Positions 46,859 through 54,422 of a stretch of 64,000 nucleotides of DNA are shown piece by piece. Made by a program: the position numbers and the translations under genes. The notes below the pieces were generated by a model. That model did not search any database. It was not told the origin of the DNA and saw only the letters and a program-made list of their open reading frames with translations. Position 1 is the stretch's first letter. Each line of letters begins with the position of its first letter. Source of the stretch: Erysipelotrichaceae bacterium 66202529 (GTDB lineage: Bacteria > Bacillota_I > Bacilli_A > Erysipelotrichales > Erysipelotrichaceae); assembly GCA_017161075.1 (NCBI GenBank), contig CP046174.1, positions 1,860,001 to 1,924,000 of the forward strand, written 5' to 3'.

Positions 46859-46880
46859 TTTTACCACGAATTTACCACGA
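46859..46880 (+). repeat. paired arm-type integrase sites, left
   Basis: TTTACCACGAATTTACCACG, two copies of TTTACCACG in direct order. The same motif occurs beside int at the right end. Confidence 0.6.
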
Positions 46881-46910
46881 TTGACCGAGCCTTGATATGA
46901 TATAAAACTA

Positions 46911-46952
46911 AGAAAAGAAGACTAGATTACTTAAATATCTAGTCTTCTTTTC
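46911..46952 (-). terminator. bidirectional terminator
   Basis: AAAAGAAGACTAGAT and ATCTAGTCTTCTTTT form a long perfect stem. It ends the - strand operon of the mini-element. Confidence 0.85.
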
Positions 46953-46988
46953 ACTGTTTCGACGAAATCAATTTCAGAACACATTTGT

Positions 46989-47585
46989 TTATTTGTAATA
47001 ATATACCATTTTATAATGGTAACCACTTGGTTTTTTTGCCCAATATGTACCGTAATATTGAGGTTGTTTTACATGAATACTTGTCCACGTTACTTTAAAA
47101 GTATGTTTGTCATACAATCTATAAGCTTTCAGTTCGGCTCTTTTAACTTTCCTACCATTGTGTGTGCTAGGGACTTTTCGTGAACCCGAATGCCCTATTG
47201 TATAACTCTTGCTGAAATTAAAACCTAATGTGGCTTGTGCTTTTCCTTTTACATTCCATGCAACATTTGAACTTGCTGAAAAAGAAGTTGCTTTCATTTG
47301 ACTTAAAGAAATAGTTACACCAGGTTCTCCCGAAACAGATTGTCCTGTGTACGCTCCTATTTCGCTTGTCCGATTTAATTTTGTCACTTTATATGTAATA
47401 TGACTTCTTGTTTGAATATCAGGTATTTCTTCAGTTGTTTCGATAACATCTGTATTAAAGACATTAAATTCTTCAACAACTTCACTATCAGGTAAATTTT
47501 CTTGTTTTGTCTCTGCATGAACACTTAAAGTGTTGCTAGTTAATATTACAGCCGTTGCTAACAATAACGATACTATTTTCTTCAT
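46989..47585 (-). CDS. exported protein of unknown function
   Basis: 198 residues. A signal peptide (MKKIVSLLLATAVILTSNTL, cleavage after VHAE or nearby) is followed by an acidic low-complexity stretch to about residue 60. A beta-rich domain follows with SVSGEPGVTISLSQMKATSF, SASSNVAWNVKGKAQATLGF, VPSTHNGRKVKRAELKAYRL and a tyrosine-rich end WAKKPSGYHYKMVYYYK. This layout recurs in secreted Firmicute proteins that I cannot name. It forms a two-gene unit with the small membrane protein upstream, a pairing that could suit a secreted effector plus helper, but there is no direct proof. Confidence 0.65.
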   Translation of the reverse strand: MKKIVSLLLATAVILTSNTLSVHAETKQENLPDSEVVEEFNVFNTDVIETTEEIPDIQTRSHITYKVTKLNRTSEIGAYTGQSVSGEPGVTISLSQMKATSFSASSNVAWNVKGKAQATLGFNFSKSYTIGHSGSRKVPSTHNGRKVKRAELKAYRLYDKHTFKVTWTSIHVKQPQYYGTYWAKKPSGYHYKMVYYYK

Positions 47586-47588
47586 AGA

Positions 47589-47792
47589 TTAGTTCCCCTT
47601 TCTGTCAAAAATAAAATACATAGATAACATAAGACATGCAAATCTAATGCTCCATGAGTAATTAGAAATTCTGCTTATAGCGTATTCAGTGGTAGTTACG
47701 TCTATACAATCGGAAATAATAGTTGCTATTGGTGTTGAAAGTAAACATATACATACTAATATCACGATTTTTCTAAAATTTCTATTTTGCAT
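47589..47792 (-). CDS. small membrane protein
   Basis: 67 residues with two hydrophobic helices (IVILVCICLLSTPIATIIS and FACLMLSMYFIF) and a basic N-terminus. A strong AGGAGG stretch precedes ATG 47792. It is separated from the exported-protein gene by 3 bases, so it is co-translated. The family is unknown. Confidence 0.6.
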   Translation of the reverse strand: MQNRNFRKIVILVCICLLSTPIATIISDCIDVTTTEYAISRISNYSWSIRFACLMLSMYFIFDRKGN

Positions 47793-47891
47793 TTAACTCC
47801 TCCTTTCCTAGATTTACATTAGTTAGTCTAAGCTAATCTTAGAATAACTAATGCTCTTTTATTTGTCAACATTTTTTCACGTGCAGAAAAG

Positions 47892-47955
47892 AAAAAGCCC
47901 TGTCAAGAGCCTTGCCACCATTGGTGGTGCTTTGCACTCTTTACTGGGCTTTTTG
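47892..47955 (-). terminator. structured terminator of the regulator gene
   Basis: AAAAAGCCC and GGGCTTTTT form the outer stem and CCACC/GGTGG an inner one. It works for the - strand XRE gene. Confidence 0.7.
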
Positions 47956-47983
47956 TTTGCTGTATCTTCCATGCAAGAGGAAA

Positions 47984-48655
47984 TTAAAGACCTCTGTTCC
48001 ATTTCGCCTTTAGATAATCTTCATAATCTCCCTCATTAAAGTCTACTTGTGGAGAAGTATTAGGAATGTTTTTTCTGTTGTCAATATCTGCAAGTTGACG
48101 GAATATCCAATCATCATAAGGGTTGTGGTATTTATACTCTTTCGGTTGTTCTCTGTATCGGTCTAACCCTCGCATTTCCTTATGTACTTTCATCATACGT
48201 TCTATTTTTTGACGCTGTATCAACTGTTTGATTTCCATAAGTTCTTCCAACTCCGTAACCTCATTGGTAATGTAGTTATGGATATACTGTATGAGTTTAT
48301 ATGCCTTGTAAAATCTACATTCTTTTTCATCATTGAAAAACTCATTTTCAGACAGATAATCTAAGGAAACATTAAAGTCTTGTTCCCGTTTGACAATATC
48401 CATGATGTAAGGTTCTGTGTGGTCAATATACTTCCATTCTCCCGATAATAATTCATTGGGTGTTACACTCAGCACGTCCATTATCTTTTCCAGCGTATCA
48501 AAGGTAGGATAATTCACGCCACGTTCAATCTTGGAAAGGCTCTGCATATTGATACCGATTTTGTCCGCAAGTTCCTGCTGTTTCATTCCTCTGTGTTTTC
48601 TTATGGTTTGTATGTTCTCTCCTAAGAAACTGATTTTCTTTTCATAATGCTCCAT
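47984..48655 (-). CDS. XRE family transcriptional regulator
   Basis: 223 residues. The helix-turn-helix is at residues 11-67 (LGENIQTIRKHRGMKQQELADKIGINMQSLSKIERGVNYPTFDTLEKIMDVL). The rest is helical and charged, unlike short Tn916 regulators. Its promoter is divergent from the one facing rep-xis-int, so it probably represses transfer and integration functions of the mini-element. Confidence 0.9.
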   Translation of the reverse strand: MEHYEKKISFLGENIQTIRKHRGMKQQELADKIGINMQSLSKIERGVNYPTFDTLEKIMDVLSVTPNELLSGEWKYIDHTEPYIMDIVKREQDFNVSLDYLSENEFFNDEKECRFYKAYKLIQYIHNYITNEVTELEELMEIKQLIQRQKIERMMKVHKEMRGLDRYREQPKEYKYHNPYDDWIFRQLADIDNRKNIPNTSPQVDFNEGDYEDYLKAKWNRGL

Positions 48656-48705
48656 AACTTAGTATAACCGCTCCTTTCATTGCTTTTCTTGGTATTTATA
48701 AGCAT

Positions 48706-48773
48706 ATCATACTTAATACATATCAAAAAGTCAACAAAAACTTCTTGACAAGTAATTCTAATGGCGTTATTAT
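48706..48773. promoter_or_regulatory. divergent promoters of the nested element
   Basis: On the - strand TTGACT, a 17-base spacer and TATGAT (48734 to 48706) serve the XRE gene. On the + strand TTGACA (48745), a 17-base spacer and TATTAT (48768) face the rep-xis-int operon. The two -35 boxes are 10 bases apart, with CTTGACAAG between them as a possible operator. Confidence 0.75.
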
Positions 48774-48879
48774 CGTGTTAGATAGAGTGATTAAGCACGC
48801 TAGGGTCAATCACGTGCTTGAGTAAGCATAGAAAAGATGTATTTTCATTTTGATAGCATGAATGAGCATGGACTATCAG

Positions 48880-49113
48880 ACAGAAAATAAAGTTTCTGAC
48901 TGGGGCTGTTCCGTTTAGCCACGAGCCTTACAAGGCTCGTGAGCGTTAAGAACGGATCAGACACAGGAAGAAAGGGAACGCCTTTAGGCGTTCGTAAAGG
49001 GCGTATATGTAACACCGCCCTGCGCATACATGTCATAGTACCTAGAAACTGTGATAAATAAAGGAAAAAACACGATTTTTACCCCGCAAAAAAACGGGAA
49101 GTACGAAAGGAGT
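48880..49113 (+). other. probable oriT/origin region of the nested element
   Basis: 340 bases without a gene between the promoter and the replication-initiation factor. It contains CGAGCCTTACAAGGCTCG (48922-48939) and AACGCCTTTAGGCGTT (48977-48992), two perfect hairpins, and GTAACACCGCCCTGCGCATA. In Tn916, oriT lies upstream of orf20 with comparable repeats, and this is the same relative place. The nick site cannot be set. Confidence 0.45.
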
Positions 49114-49202
49114 AATGCACTATAACTACACACAAAAATTTATCCGTTAAGATTGATTACATCAGTATTGTATTCGATACTGCAACCGCCGAAGATGTCA
49201 TC

Positions 49203-50213
49203 ATGCACATTTTAGGTTTACCGACTGATATTTTCAATGTCTATCCGGCAAGCATTAAATTCAAGACTTATCAAGCACGCTGGCAGATTGGAGATATTTA
49301 TGTATCGTGGGACGCAAGAAAGACAGAGGACAACCCACAAGGGCTAGGCTGTTATCTTGTTATGACTGGCAGAGGTTGTGATGATATTTTCCGTATTCTC
49401 GACAGTAGGAATTATACCTTTGGAGATATGTTCAAACATTGTGAGCGAAGATATGGACTGGATAACTTCCATTTCACTAGACTGGATATTGCCATTGATG
49501 ATAAGAACGAAAAGCCATTTTTTACCATAGAGCAGATAAAGAAGAAATGCGAAAAAGAGGAATTTATCTCGAATAGTGAGGGCTACCACTTTGACGAAAG
49601 CAAGTTTGATGATTTCGACACCGCAAAGACCGTTTATATCGGTGCTGGGAAATCGGGATTGTCCTACCGCTTTTATGACAAGGATAAGGAAGTCTGTTCA
49701 AAACATAATAAGACACTTGATGAAGTCGGCAGTTGGAAACGGACAGAAATGCAACTGCGTGATGATAAGGCTCATGCTTTTGCCATGACATTCAAGGACA
49801 GACCGCTGGAACTGGGAGAACTGGCTTTCGGGCTATTGGCAAACAACCTACGCTTTGTCGTACCAAACAGAAACGAAAGTAATAAGAGCAGGTGGAAAAC
49901 TTGTCGGTTTTGGGAACGCTTTTTAGGGGCTGTGGAAGTCTTAAAACTGCAAGTACCAAAACAGCAAAATTCCCTTGAAGAAACACAGCAATGGCTCACA
50001 GAGGGTGGCGTGATTTCCGCTGTCAAAAGTTTTTACTTCTTGGAAGAACATGACGCATTAGGTGGACTGGAAAAAGTGGGAACTATGCTTGATAAGGCAA
50101 GATACAGTAATTCCCTTTCCAGTAAATTAACCGCCCATTTACAGAGGATAAACCGCACCGACCTTATCCCTTATATCCAATATGACACGAAACATGGGAA
50201 AGGGGGTATCTGA
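49203..50213 (+). CDS. replication initiation factor/relaxase (Tn916 Orf20-like)
   Basis: 336 residues from the first ATG, with [17 protein letters not shown] (the Rep_trans metal/active region), [20 protein letters not shown] and [16 protein letters not shown]. It nicks oriT and starts rolling-circle replication. A sensible N-terminus (HKNLSVKIDYISIVFDTAT) continues upstream to 49122 in this frame with no ATG, GTG or TTG. ATG 49115 is in another frame, so the true start is unclear or lost by a frameshift. It overlaps xis by one base. Confidence 0.85.
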   Translation: MHILGLPTDIFNVYPASIKFKTYQARWQIGDIYVSWDARKTEDNPQGLGCYLVMTGRGCDDIFRILDSRNYTFGDMFKHCERRYGLDNFHFTRLDIAIDDKNEKPFFTIEQIKKKCEKEEFISNSEGYHFDESKFDDFDTAKTVYIGAGKSGLSYRFYDKDKEVCSKHNKTLDEVGSWKRTEMQLRDDKAHAFAMTFKDRPLELGELAFGLLANNLRFVVPNRNESNKSRWKTCRFWERFLGAVEVLKLQVPKQQNSLEETQQWLTEGGVISAVKSFYFLEEHDALGGLEKVGTMLDKARYSNSLSSKLTAHLQRINRTDLIPYIQYDTKHGKGGI

Positions 50214-50416
50214 TGAATAACAACGATATTCCCGTATGGGAAAAATACACCCTTACCATTGAAGAAGCGTCAAAATATTTCCGTATCGGAGAAAACAAGT
50301 TAAGACGATTGGCAGAGGAAAACAAGGACGCTGGCTGGCTCATTATGAATGGCAACCGCATACAGATTAAACGCCGACAGTTTGAACAGGTTATTGATAA
50401 ATTGGACGCAATCTAA
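50213..50416 (+). CDS. xis: Tn916-family excisionase Xis
   Basis: 67 residues. [20 protein letters not shown], then [20 protein letters not shown] and the basic end match the Tn916 Xis family, a winged-helix DNA-bending factor for excision. It starts at the rep stop (TGATG overlap) and is followed by int after 78 bases. Confidence 0.95.
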   Translation: MNNNDIPVWEKYTLTIEEASKYFRIGENKLRRLAEENKDAGWLIMNGNRIQIKRRQFEQVIDKLDAI

Positions 50417-50494
50417 TGCAAATGAGCCTTGTATGTGTTATGATGAACACAAGTCATATCAAGGCTCTTTCCAACAAGGAAAGGAGCAGACACC

Positions 50495-51688
50495 ATGAAA
50501 GAAAAAAGACGGGATAACAAAGGTCGTATCCTGCATACTGGAGAGAGCCAACGAACAGACGGAAAATACTTATATAAATATGTGGACGCATTTGGAAACA
50601 CAAAATATGTGTATGCTTGGAGATTGACACCCACAGACCCGACACCAAAGGGAAAACGGGAAAAACCCTCACTTCGTGAACTGGAACAGCAGATAAGACG
50701 GGATATTGAGGACGGTATCGACAGCACAGGCAAGAAAATGACGCTTTGCCAACTCTACGCCAAACAGAACGCACAGAGGGCAAATGTGAAGAAAAGCACA
50801 CAGAAACAACGGGAACAACTTATGCGGTTATTGAAAGAGGACAAGTTAGGTGCTAGGAGCATTGATACAATCAAACCCTCTGACGCTAAAGAATGGGCGT
50901 TACGCATGAAAGAGAAAGGCTTTTCCTACAATACCATTAACAACCATAAACGCTCGTTAAAAGCGTCATTCTATATCGCCATACAAGACGATTGTGTAAG
51001 GAAAAACCCTTTTGATTTCAAGTTAAGTGAAGTCCTAGAAAATGATACCAAAGAGAAAGTCGCATTGACAGAGGAACAGGAACAAGCCCTACTGTCATTC
51101 ATCAGGACGGACAACGTGTATCACAAGTATTATGATGATGTGCTGATACTGTTAAAAACAGGACTTCGTATTTCGGAACTATGCGGACTGACAATCATGG
51201 ATGTTGATTTTATCCATGAGGTTGTGGTTATCGACCACCAGTTACTAAAGAGCAAGGAACAAGGCTATTATATTGAAACGCCTAAGACAAAAAGCGGAAC
51301 AAGGCAAGTGCCATTAAGCAAAGAAACGATACAGGCATTTCAACGAATGATGAAGAAACGCCCAAAGGCAGAACCATTTGTGATAGACGGACGGGGCAAC
51401 TTTCTATTTGTCAATCAGAAAGGCAAGCCCAAAGTTGCGATTGATTACAATATGCTTTTTGTCCGTATGGTAAAGAAATACAACAAGTACCATAGGGATA
51501 ACCCTTTGCCACATATCACACCGCATACGCTACGCCATACATTCTGCACAAGGCTGGCAAGCAAGAACATGAACCCGAAAGATTTACAGTATATCATGGG
51601 GCATTCAAATATCAGTATCACAATGAACTGGTACGCTCATGCGTCCATAGATACCGCAAAATCAGAGGTTCAGCGTCTAATCGCATAG
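50495..51688 (+). CDS. int: Tn916-family tyrosine integrase
   Basis: 397 residues. The N-terminal arm-binding domain (MKEKRRDNKGRILHTGESQR) is followed by a SAM-like core-binding domain. The catalytic domain has TGLRISELCGL (Arg), HTLRHTFCTRLAS (H-R), IMGHSNISITMNWYAHAS (H and the tyrosine nucleophile). All residues are present, so it should be active. GGAAAGGAG precedes ATG 50495. Confidence 0.96.
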   Translation: MKEKRRDNKGRILHTGESQRTDGKYLYKYVDAFGNTKYVYAWRLTPTDPTPKGKREKPSLRELEQQIRRDIEDGIDSTGKKMTLCQLYAKQNAQRANVKKSTQKQREQLMRLLKEDKLGARSIDTIKPSDAKEWALRMKEKGFSYNTINNHKRSLKASFYIAIQDDCVRKNPFDFKLSEVLENDTKEKVALTEEQEQALLSFIRTDNVYHKYYDDVLILLKTGLRISELCGLTIMDVDFIHEVVVIDHQLLKSKEQGYYIETPKTKSGTRQVPLSKETIQAFQRMMKKRPKAEPFVIDGRGNFLFVNQKGKPKVAIDYNMLFVRMVKKYNKYHRDNPLPHITPHTLRHTFCTRLASKNMNPKDLQYIMGHSNISITMNWYAHASIDTAKSEVQRLIA

Positions 51689-51693
51689 AAGTA

Positions 51694-51714
51694 TTTACCA
51701 CGATTTTAACCACG
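51694..51714 (+). repeat. paired arm-type integrase sites, right
   Basis: TTTACCACGATTTTAACCAC, then G: the TTTACCACG motif and a close copy, shortly after the int stop. Confidence 0.55.
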
Positions 51715-51858
51715 CTTGATAGCGAAAATATAAGAAGATAGACCTAGATATGTGAGGTTTACCACAAAAGCAAAATGCCCGTAGAGCCGATAAAATAAGG
51801 CTTTGCGGACATTTGAGAAGATATAAAAAGATAGTCAAAAAGACATATATAATTTGTG

Positions 51859-52050
51859 TTAAATTTTATTTTGAGAAACATCATCACCCGGTTGATCAAC
51901 CATATAGAATTTTATTGTACTATCTTTTGAAAAAACATCAAGATATATTAACGCATTTTTCCCAGGTGAATTACCTGTGGAAATATCATCATTATCTAGT
52001 AGTATAACATTTTCAATTTTAAGAATATTATTTTTGATATAATTTTTAAC
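51859..52050 (-). pseudogene. inverted middle piece of the PHP/ATPase gene
   Basis: Read on the - strand, the frame gives YIKNNILKIENVILLDNDD, then the ABC-type signature region STGNSPGKNALIYLDVF and Walker B FYMVDQPGDDVSQNKI. It fits exactly after KDYFKLYI (46797) and before LTQLITILREMSESKQ (52046), but in the opposite orientation. Its ends carry short inverted repeats: TTGTGTTAA (51854) and TTAACACAA (52046). Confidence 0.8.
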
Positions 52051-52306
52051 ACAACTAATTACAATTTTGAGAGAAATGTCTGAATCAAAGCAAGTCCTAT
52101 TTATTACGCACAAGCCAGAATTAGTTGTAAATTTAGATGTGGATAATGTTATAATTTTAAAGAATGATGTGGACAACAATCTCAAAATAGCTTATGGCTC
52201 ACTTGAATATATGGATAAGGAAATTAATATTTTGAATGAGGTAGCAAATATTTTGGATGGGGGAGTAGAAGTGATTAGGAGAAGGTGGAAAAGATATGAT
52301 AAATAA
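52043..52306 (+). pseudogene. 3' part of the PHP/ATPase gene
   Basis: FLTQLITILREMSESKQVLF, then ITHKPELVVNLDVDNVIILK, the H-loop histidine of an SMC-like ATPase followed by the last strand, and a C-terminal GGVEVIRRRWKRYDK. It has no start of its own with a good ribosome binding site (TTG 52067 possible). Together with the 5' part and the inverted piece it would restore a protein of about 785 residues. Confidence 0.8.
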
Positions 52307-52628
52307 AGTAACAATTAAAATAGAAATAACAAATGATAAGAATATTAAAATTAGTAATAATGATCACCAAATAATTATTGATAAAAATATAAAAACTGTT
52401 AATGCACAAAATATATATGATTTACTAGATTACAATATAGATAATGATTATTTACAACCTCTTGAGAAAATTGAAGGAGAAAGTGAAGAAACGGCAGATA
52501 CTATAAGATTATTTAATTATACAATTGATTTAATAAATAAGGTAATTACAGGGGTAAATGAAAAATCAATAAAATTAAGAGAAGAAAAAAACAAATCTGA
52601 AGAAACAGAAAGTGAAGCTTCTGATTAA
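52296..52628 (+). CDS. small acidic partner of the PHP/ATPase
   Basis: 110 residues, overlapping the ATPase end by 11 bases. It has an N-terminal beta-strand pattern (KVTIKIEITNDKNIKISNNDHQIIID), then helices (ETADTIRLFNYTIDLINKVIT) and a Glu/Lys-rich tail. No family is recognised. The overlap implies translational coupling to the ATPase, so it is probably a second component of the same system. Confidence 0.65.
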   Translation: MINKVTIKIEITNDKNIKISNNDHQIIIDKNIKTVNAQNIYDLLDYNIDNDYLQPLEKIEGESEETADTIRLFNYTIDLINKVITGVNEKSIKLREEKNKSEETESEASD

Positions 52629-52815
52629 AAAATATAGTATATGTGTAGAATAGAAATTACAAACTGTTTTGGTGATTCTTTATTGATATTTCTACTAAAA
52701 AAATGATAAAAATTGATAGGTGAAAAATATCTTTATATTTGTAGTGTGAATTAAAAAGTTTTTTTCATCTTTGGGAGCTTATTTAGAGCTTAAAACCATT
52801 TGATACTCTCAAAAT

Positions 52816-52894
52816 CAGTCAACTAGAGTGAACGCGTATATACAAAAAATAGCCTGTTTATCGCATTATTTGCATTTCAGTGAACTAGAGGGAA
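52816..52894 (+). repeat. possible arm-type sites of the outer integrase
   Basis: CAGTCAACTAGAGTGAA (52816-52832) and CAGTGAACTAGAGGGAA (52878-52894) match at 15 of 17 positions and lie just before the right att site. Confidence 0.45.
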
Positions 52895-52908
52895 AGTGTT
52901 ATAAAATT

Positions 52909-52945
52909 GGTGTTGAGTAGATACTCAAAGATACTACGCAATACT
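52909..52945 (+). repeat. right attachment site (attR)
   Basis: Identical 37 bases to attL at 43201. Confidence 0.85.
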
Positions 52946-53052
52946 TATAGTATACAATATTAAGGGTTTCTAAAATAAGCTGGGGAAGCTTGTAAATCTC
53001 AAATAAAGACATTGAGGTTTTCTAAACCCTGAAGACGGTTAATAAGAATAAG

Positions 53053-53088
53053 AGTAGAGTAAATCATCATGAATTACTCTACTTTTCT
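53053..53088 (+). terminator. hairpin terminator
   Basis: AGTAGAGTAA and TTACTCTACT with a 10-base loop, then T-rich sequence. It may be the original terminator of the DAK2 operon. Confidence 0.6.
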
Positions 53089-53185
53089 CTATTGCACCGC
53101 TCTTAAAGCGTATTCCATTCACGATAATATAAATGAAGCTCGACTGTATTTGCCCGTAAAGGAAGATCAAAAAAAATTATCACTC

Positions 53186-53215
53186 TTGACTTAAATATCA
53201 AAATTCGTTTAAATA
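53186..53215 (+). promoter_or_regulatory. promoter of the tandem pseudoknot RNA
   Basis: TTGACT (53186-53191), a 17- to 18-base spacer, then TTAAATA. It gives a predicted start near 53222. Confidence 0.6.
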
Positions 53216-53216
53216 T

Positions 53217-53402
53217 AGTTGTAAGAAATAGATGAATATTTATCTATTTCCGGATACTATTAAATGAACAGCAATGTTCAAATATTATCCGCTAGCTGGC
53301 TTGCGGGATACAAAAGACCAGCATTCAAATATGATCCGTTAATTCGTGTACGGGATATAAAAGACGAATGTAAAAATTGCCCCTAGTTGGGGCATTTTAT
53401 TT
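53217..53402 (+). ncRNA. tandem-pseudoknot RNA resembling a type III antitoxin
   Basis: Two clear units of 47 nt. Unit 2: TATCCG (53286), GCTGG (53295), CGGGATA (53304), CCAGC (53318). Unit 3: ATCCG (53334), ATTCGT (53342), CGGGATA (53351), ACGAAT (53364). In each, strand 1 pairs with strand 3 and strand 2 with strand 4, an H-type pseudoknot with an A-rich loop (CAAAAGA, AAAAG). The second stem differs completely between units yet still pairs, a compensatory change. A weaker unit 1 (TATC 53241, ATTT 53246, GGATA 53252, AAAT 53262) precedes them. Terminator TGCCCC/GGGGCA (53378-53394) follows. Type III antitoxin RNAs have this layout. Confidence 0.6.
53377..53402 (+). terminator. terminator after the repeat RNA
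   Basis: TGCCCC and GGGGCA stem with a 5-base loop, then TTTTATTT. An AGGAG lies right after it. Confidence 0.8.
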
Positions 53403-53416
53403 AGGAGTATAATTCT

Positions 53417-53476
53417 ATGGTTCCATTAGGATATCTCTATTCTATAATGTGTTTCCAGTTACTGAACAATATTTAG
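53417..53476 (+). CDS. 19-codon ORF where the toxin gene would be
   Basis: AGGAG followed by ATG 53417 at 9 bases. The peptide MVPLGYLYSIMCFQLLNNI ends at TAG. In type III systems the toxin gene starts just here, after the terminator. No longer frame in any phase continues, so the toxin is missing or fully decayed. A hairpin GCATGC..GCATGC lies at 53583-53602. Confidence 0.3.
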   Translation: MVPLGYLYSIMCFQLLNNI

Positions 53477-53669
53477 TACATAGACAATCTTTTTAATATG
53501 TTTATGAATCTTGTAAGGTTATGATAGATTGTGAATAAACAATACATAAACGGCATACATTCTTTACAGCTTTTTCTTACATGCATGCCTTTTAAGCATG
53601 CTGTACGATTCTGACAGGGTATTGGACATTCCATGCGTAGAAACTTACAATGAAAACAGAGGTGATAAC

Positions 53670-54422
53670 ATGAACAGAATAGAGAAAGCAAAACAAATGG
53701 AAAAGGCACATTTTCCTAAGGTATCCTTTTTGCAGGAGGATCCGGAAATGCAGCAAATTATGAAGCCGCATCTTTTTGCGGATGTATATGGCCACGGTAC
53801 CCTGGATTTTACGATGCGGGAATATATCACCCTCGCTGTTATGGCCGCAAATAACGCTGAGGAGCTGATCACGGATCATGTGAAAGCATTGCTGGAAACC
53901 GGTACCGCACCACAGCTCATCCTGGAAGTAATCTATCAGATTATTCCCTATGCAGGGCTGCTGAAGGCACATCAGGCATTGAACTATGTTCATCAGTCTT
54001 TGCAGGAGCTGACGAATCCTGAGGAACCTGAGATAGGAAGCACGGTGACAGAGGAAACCCGTTTTCAAAAGGGCTTTGATGCACAATGCTCTGTTTTTTC
54101 TCAGGATGCAATACAGGGGGGACATGATGCTGCTGCGATTGATCTCAAGCATATGCAAAGGTATTTATCCGCGCATTGCTTTGGTGATTTCTATACAAGA
54201 AAGGGGTTGGATATGAGGCAGCGTGAGCTTTTGACATTTTGTACGATTGCATCACTGGGCGGATGTGAAAATCAATTACGTGCACATGCCAAAGCCAATC
54301 TGCAGGCAGGAAATACAAGAGCCACACTGATTGAGGCAATCACACAATGTCAGCCGTATATCGGCTTTCCAAGAACACTGAATGCTATACAGATCATAGA
54401 AGAAGTATCCACAACGCAGTAA
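53670..54422 (+). CDS. carboxymuconolactone decarboxylase family protein
   Basis: 250 residues from ATG 53670 after GAGGTGAT. Two CMD repeats are present: DVYGHGTLDFTMREYITLAVMAAN and DFYTRKGLDMRQRELLTFCTIASLGGCENQLRAHAKANL. The second has a Cys and a His in CENQLRAH, the usual general acid/peroxidatic pair, and the first lacks the cysteine. Members are alkylhydroperoxidases or decarboxylases. A redox role is likely, with a LysR gene downstream on the same strand. Confidence 0.88.
   Translation: MNRIEKAKQMEKAHFPKVSFLQEDPEMQQIMKPHLFADVYGHGTLDFTMREYITLAVMAANNAEELITDHVKALLETGTAPQLILEVIYQIIPYAGLLKAHQALNYVHQSLQELTNPEEPEIGSTVTEETRFQKGFDAQCSVFSQDAIQGGHDAAAIDLKHMQRYLSAHCFGDFYTRKGLDMRQRELLTFCTIASLGGCENQLRAHAKANLQAGNTRATLIEAITQCQPYIGFPRTLNAIQIIEEVSTTQ

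Larger units (their letters stand above)
46800..51853 (+). mobile_element. nested Tn916-family mini-element
   Basis: The unit carries Tn916-type xis, int and an orf20-like replication-initiation factor, a regulator and an exported protein. It has no tet gene and no conjugation genes (no FtsK-like orf21, no orf13-17). Paired TTTACCACGA motifs lie near both ends (46859 and 51694), as expected of integrase arm sites. Its borders fall inside the PHP/ATPase gene. It could be mobilised by a helper element. Ends are approximate. Confidence 0.75.
43201..52945. mobile_element. 9.7 kb integrated element at the 3' end of the DAK2 gene
   Basis: A 37-bp perfect direct repeat flanks the element at 43201-43237 and 52909-52945. 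The left copy includes the last codons of the DAK2 gene. Next to the left repeat is a tyrosine integrase on the - strand (broken), then an excisionase-like protein, a PHP/ATPase gene and a small partner, with a Tn916-family unit nested inside. It is much more AT-rich than the host. With the integrase broken, the outer element is probably fixed. Confidence 0.85.
52629..53185. other. right flank of the element and adjoining AT-rich stretch
   Basis: No gene is seen. It contains two 17-bp imperfect direct repeats (52816 and 52878), the right att site, and a terminator at 53053-53088. Confidence 0.6.

Noticed and set aside
53276..53370. Short repeats read as a CRISPR array
   Set aside because: Only two or three units, no constant repeat/variable spacer pattern, no cas genes; the variable part is a paired stem.
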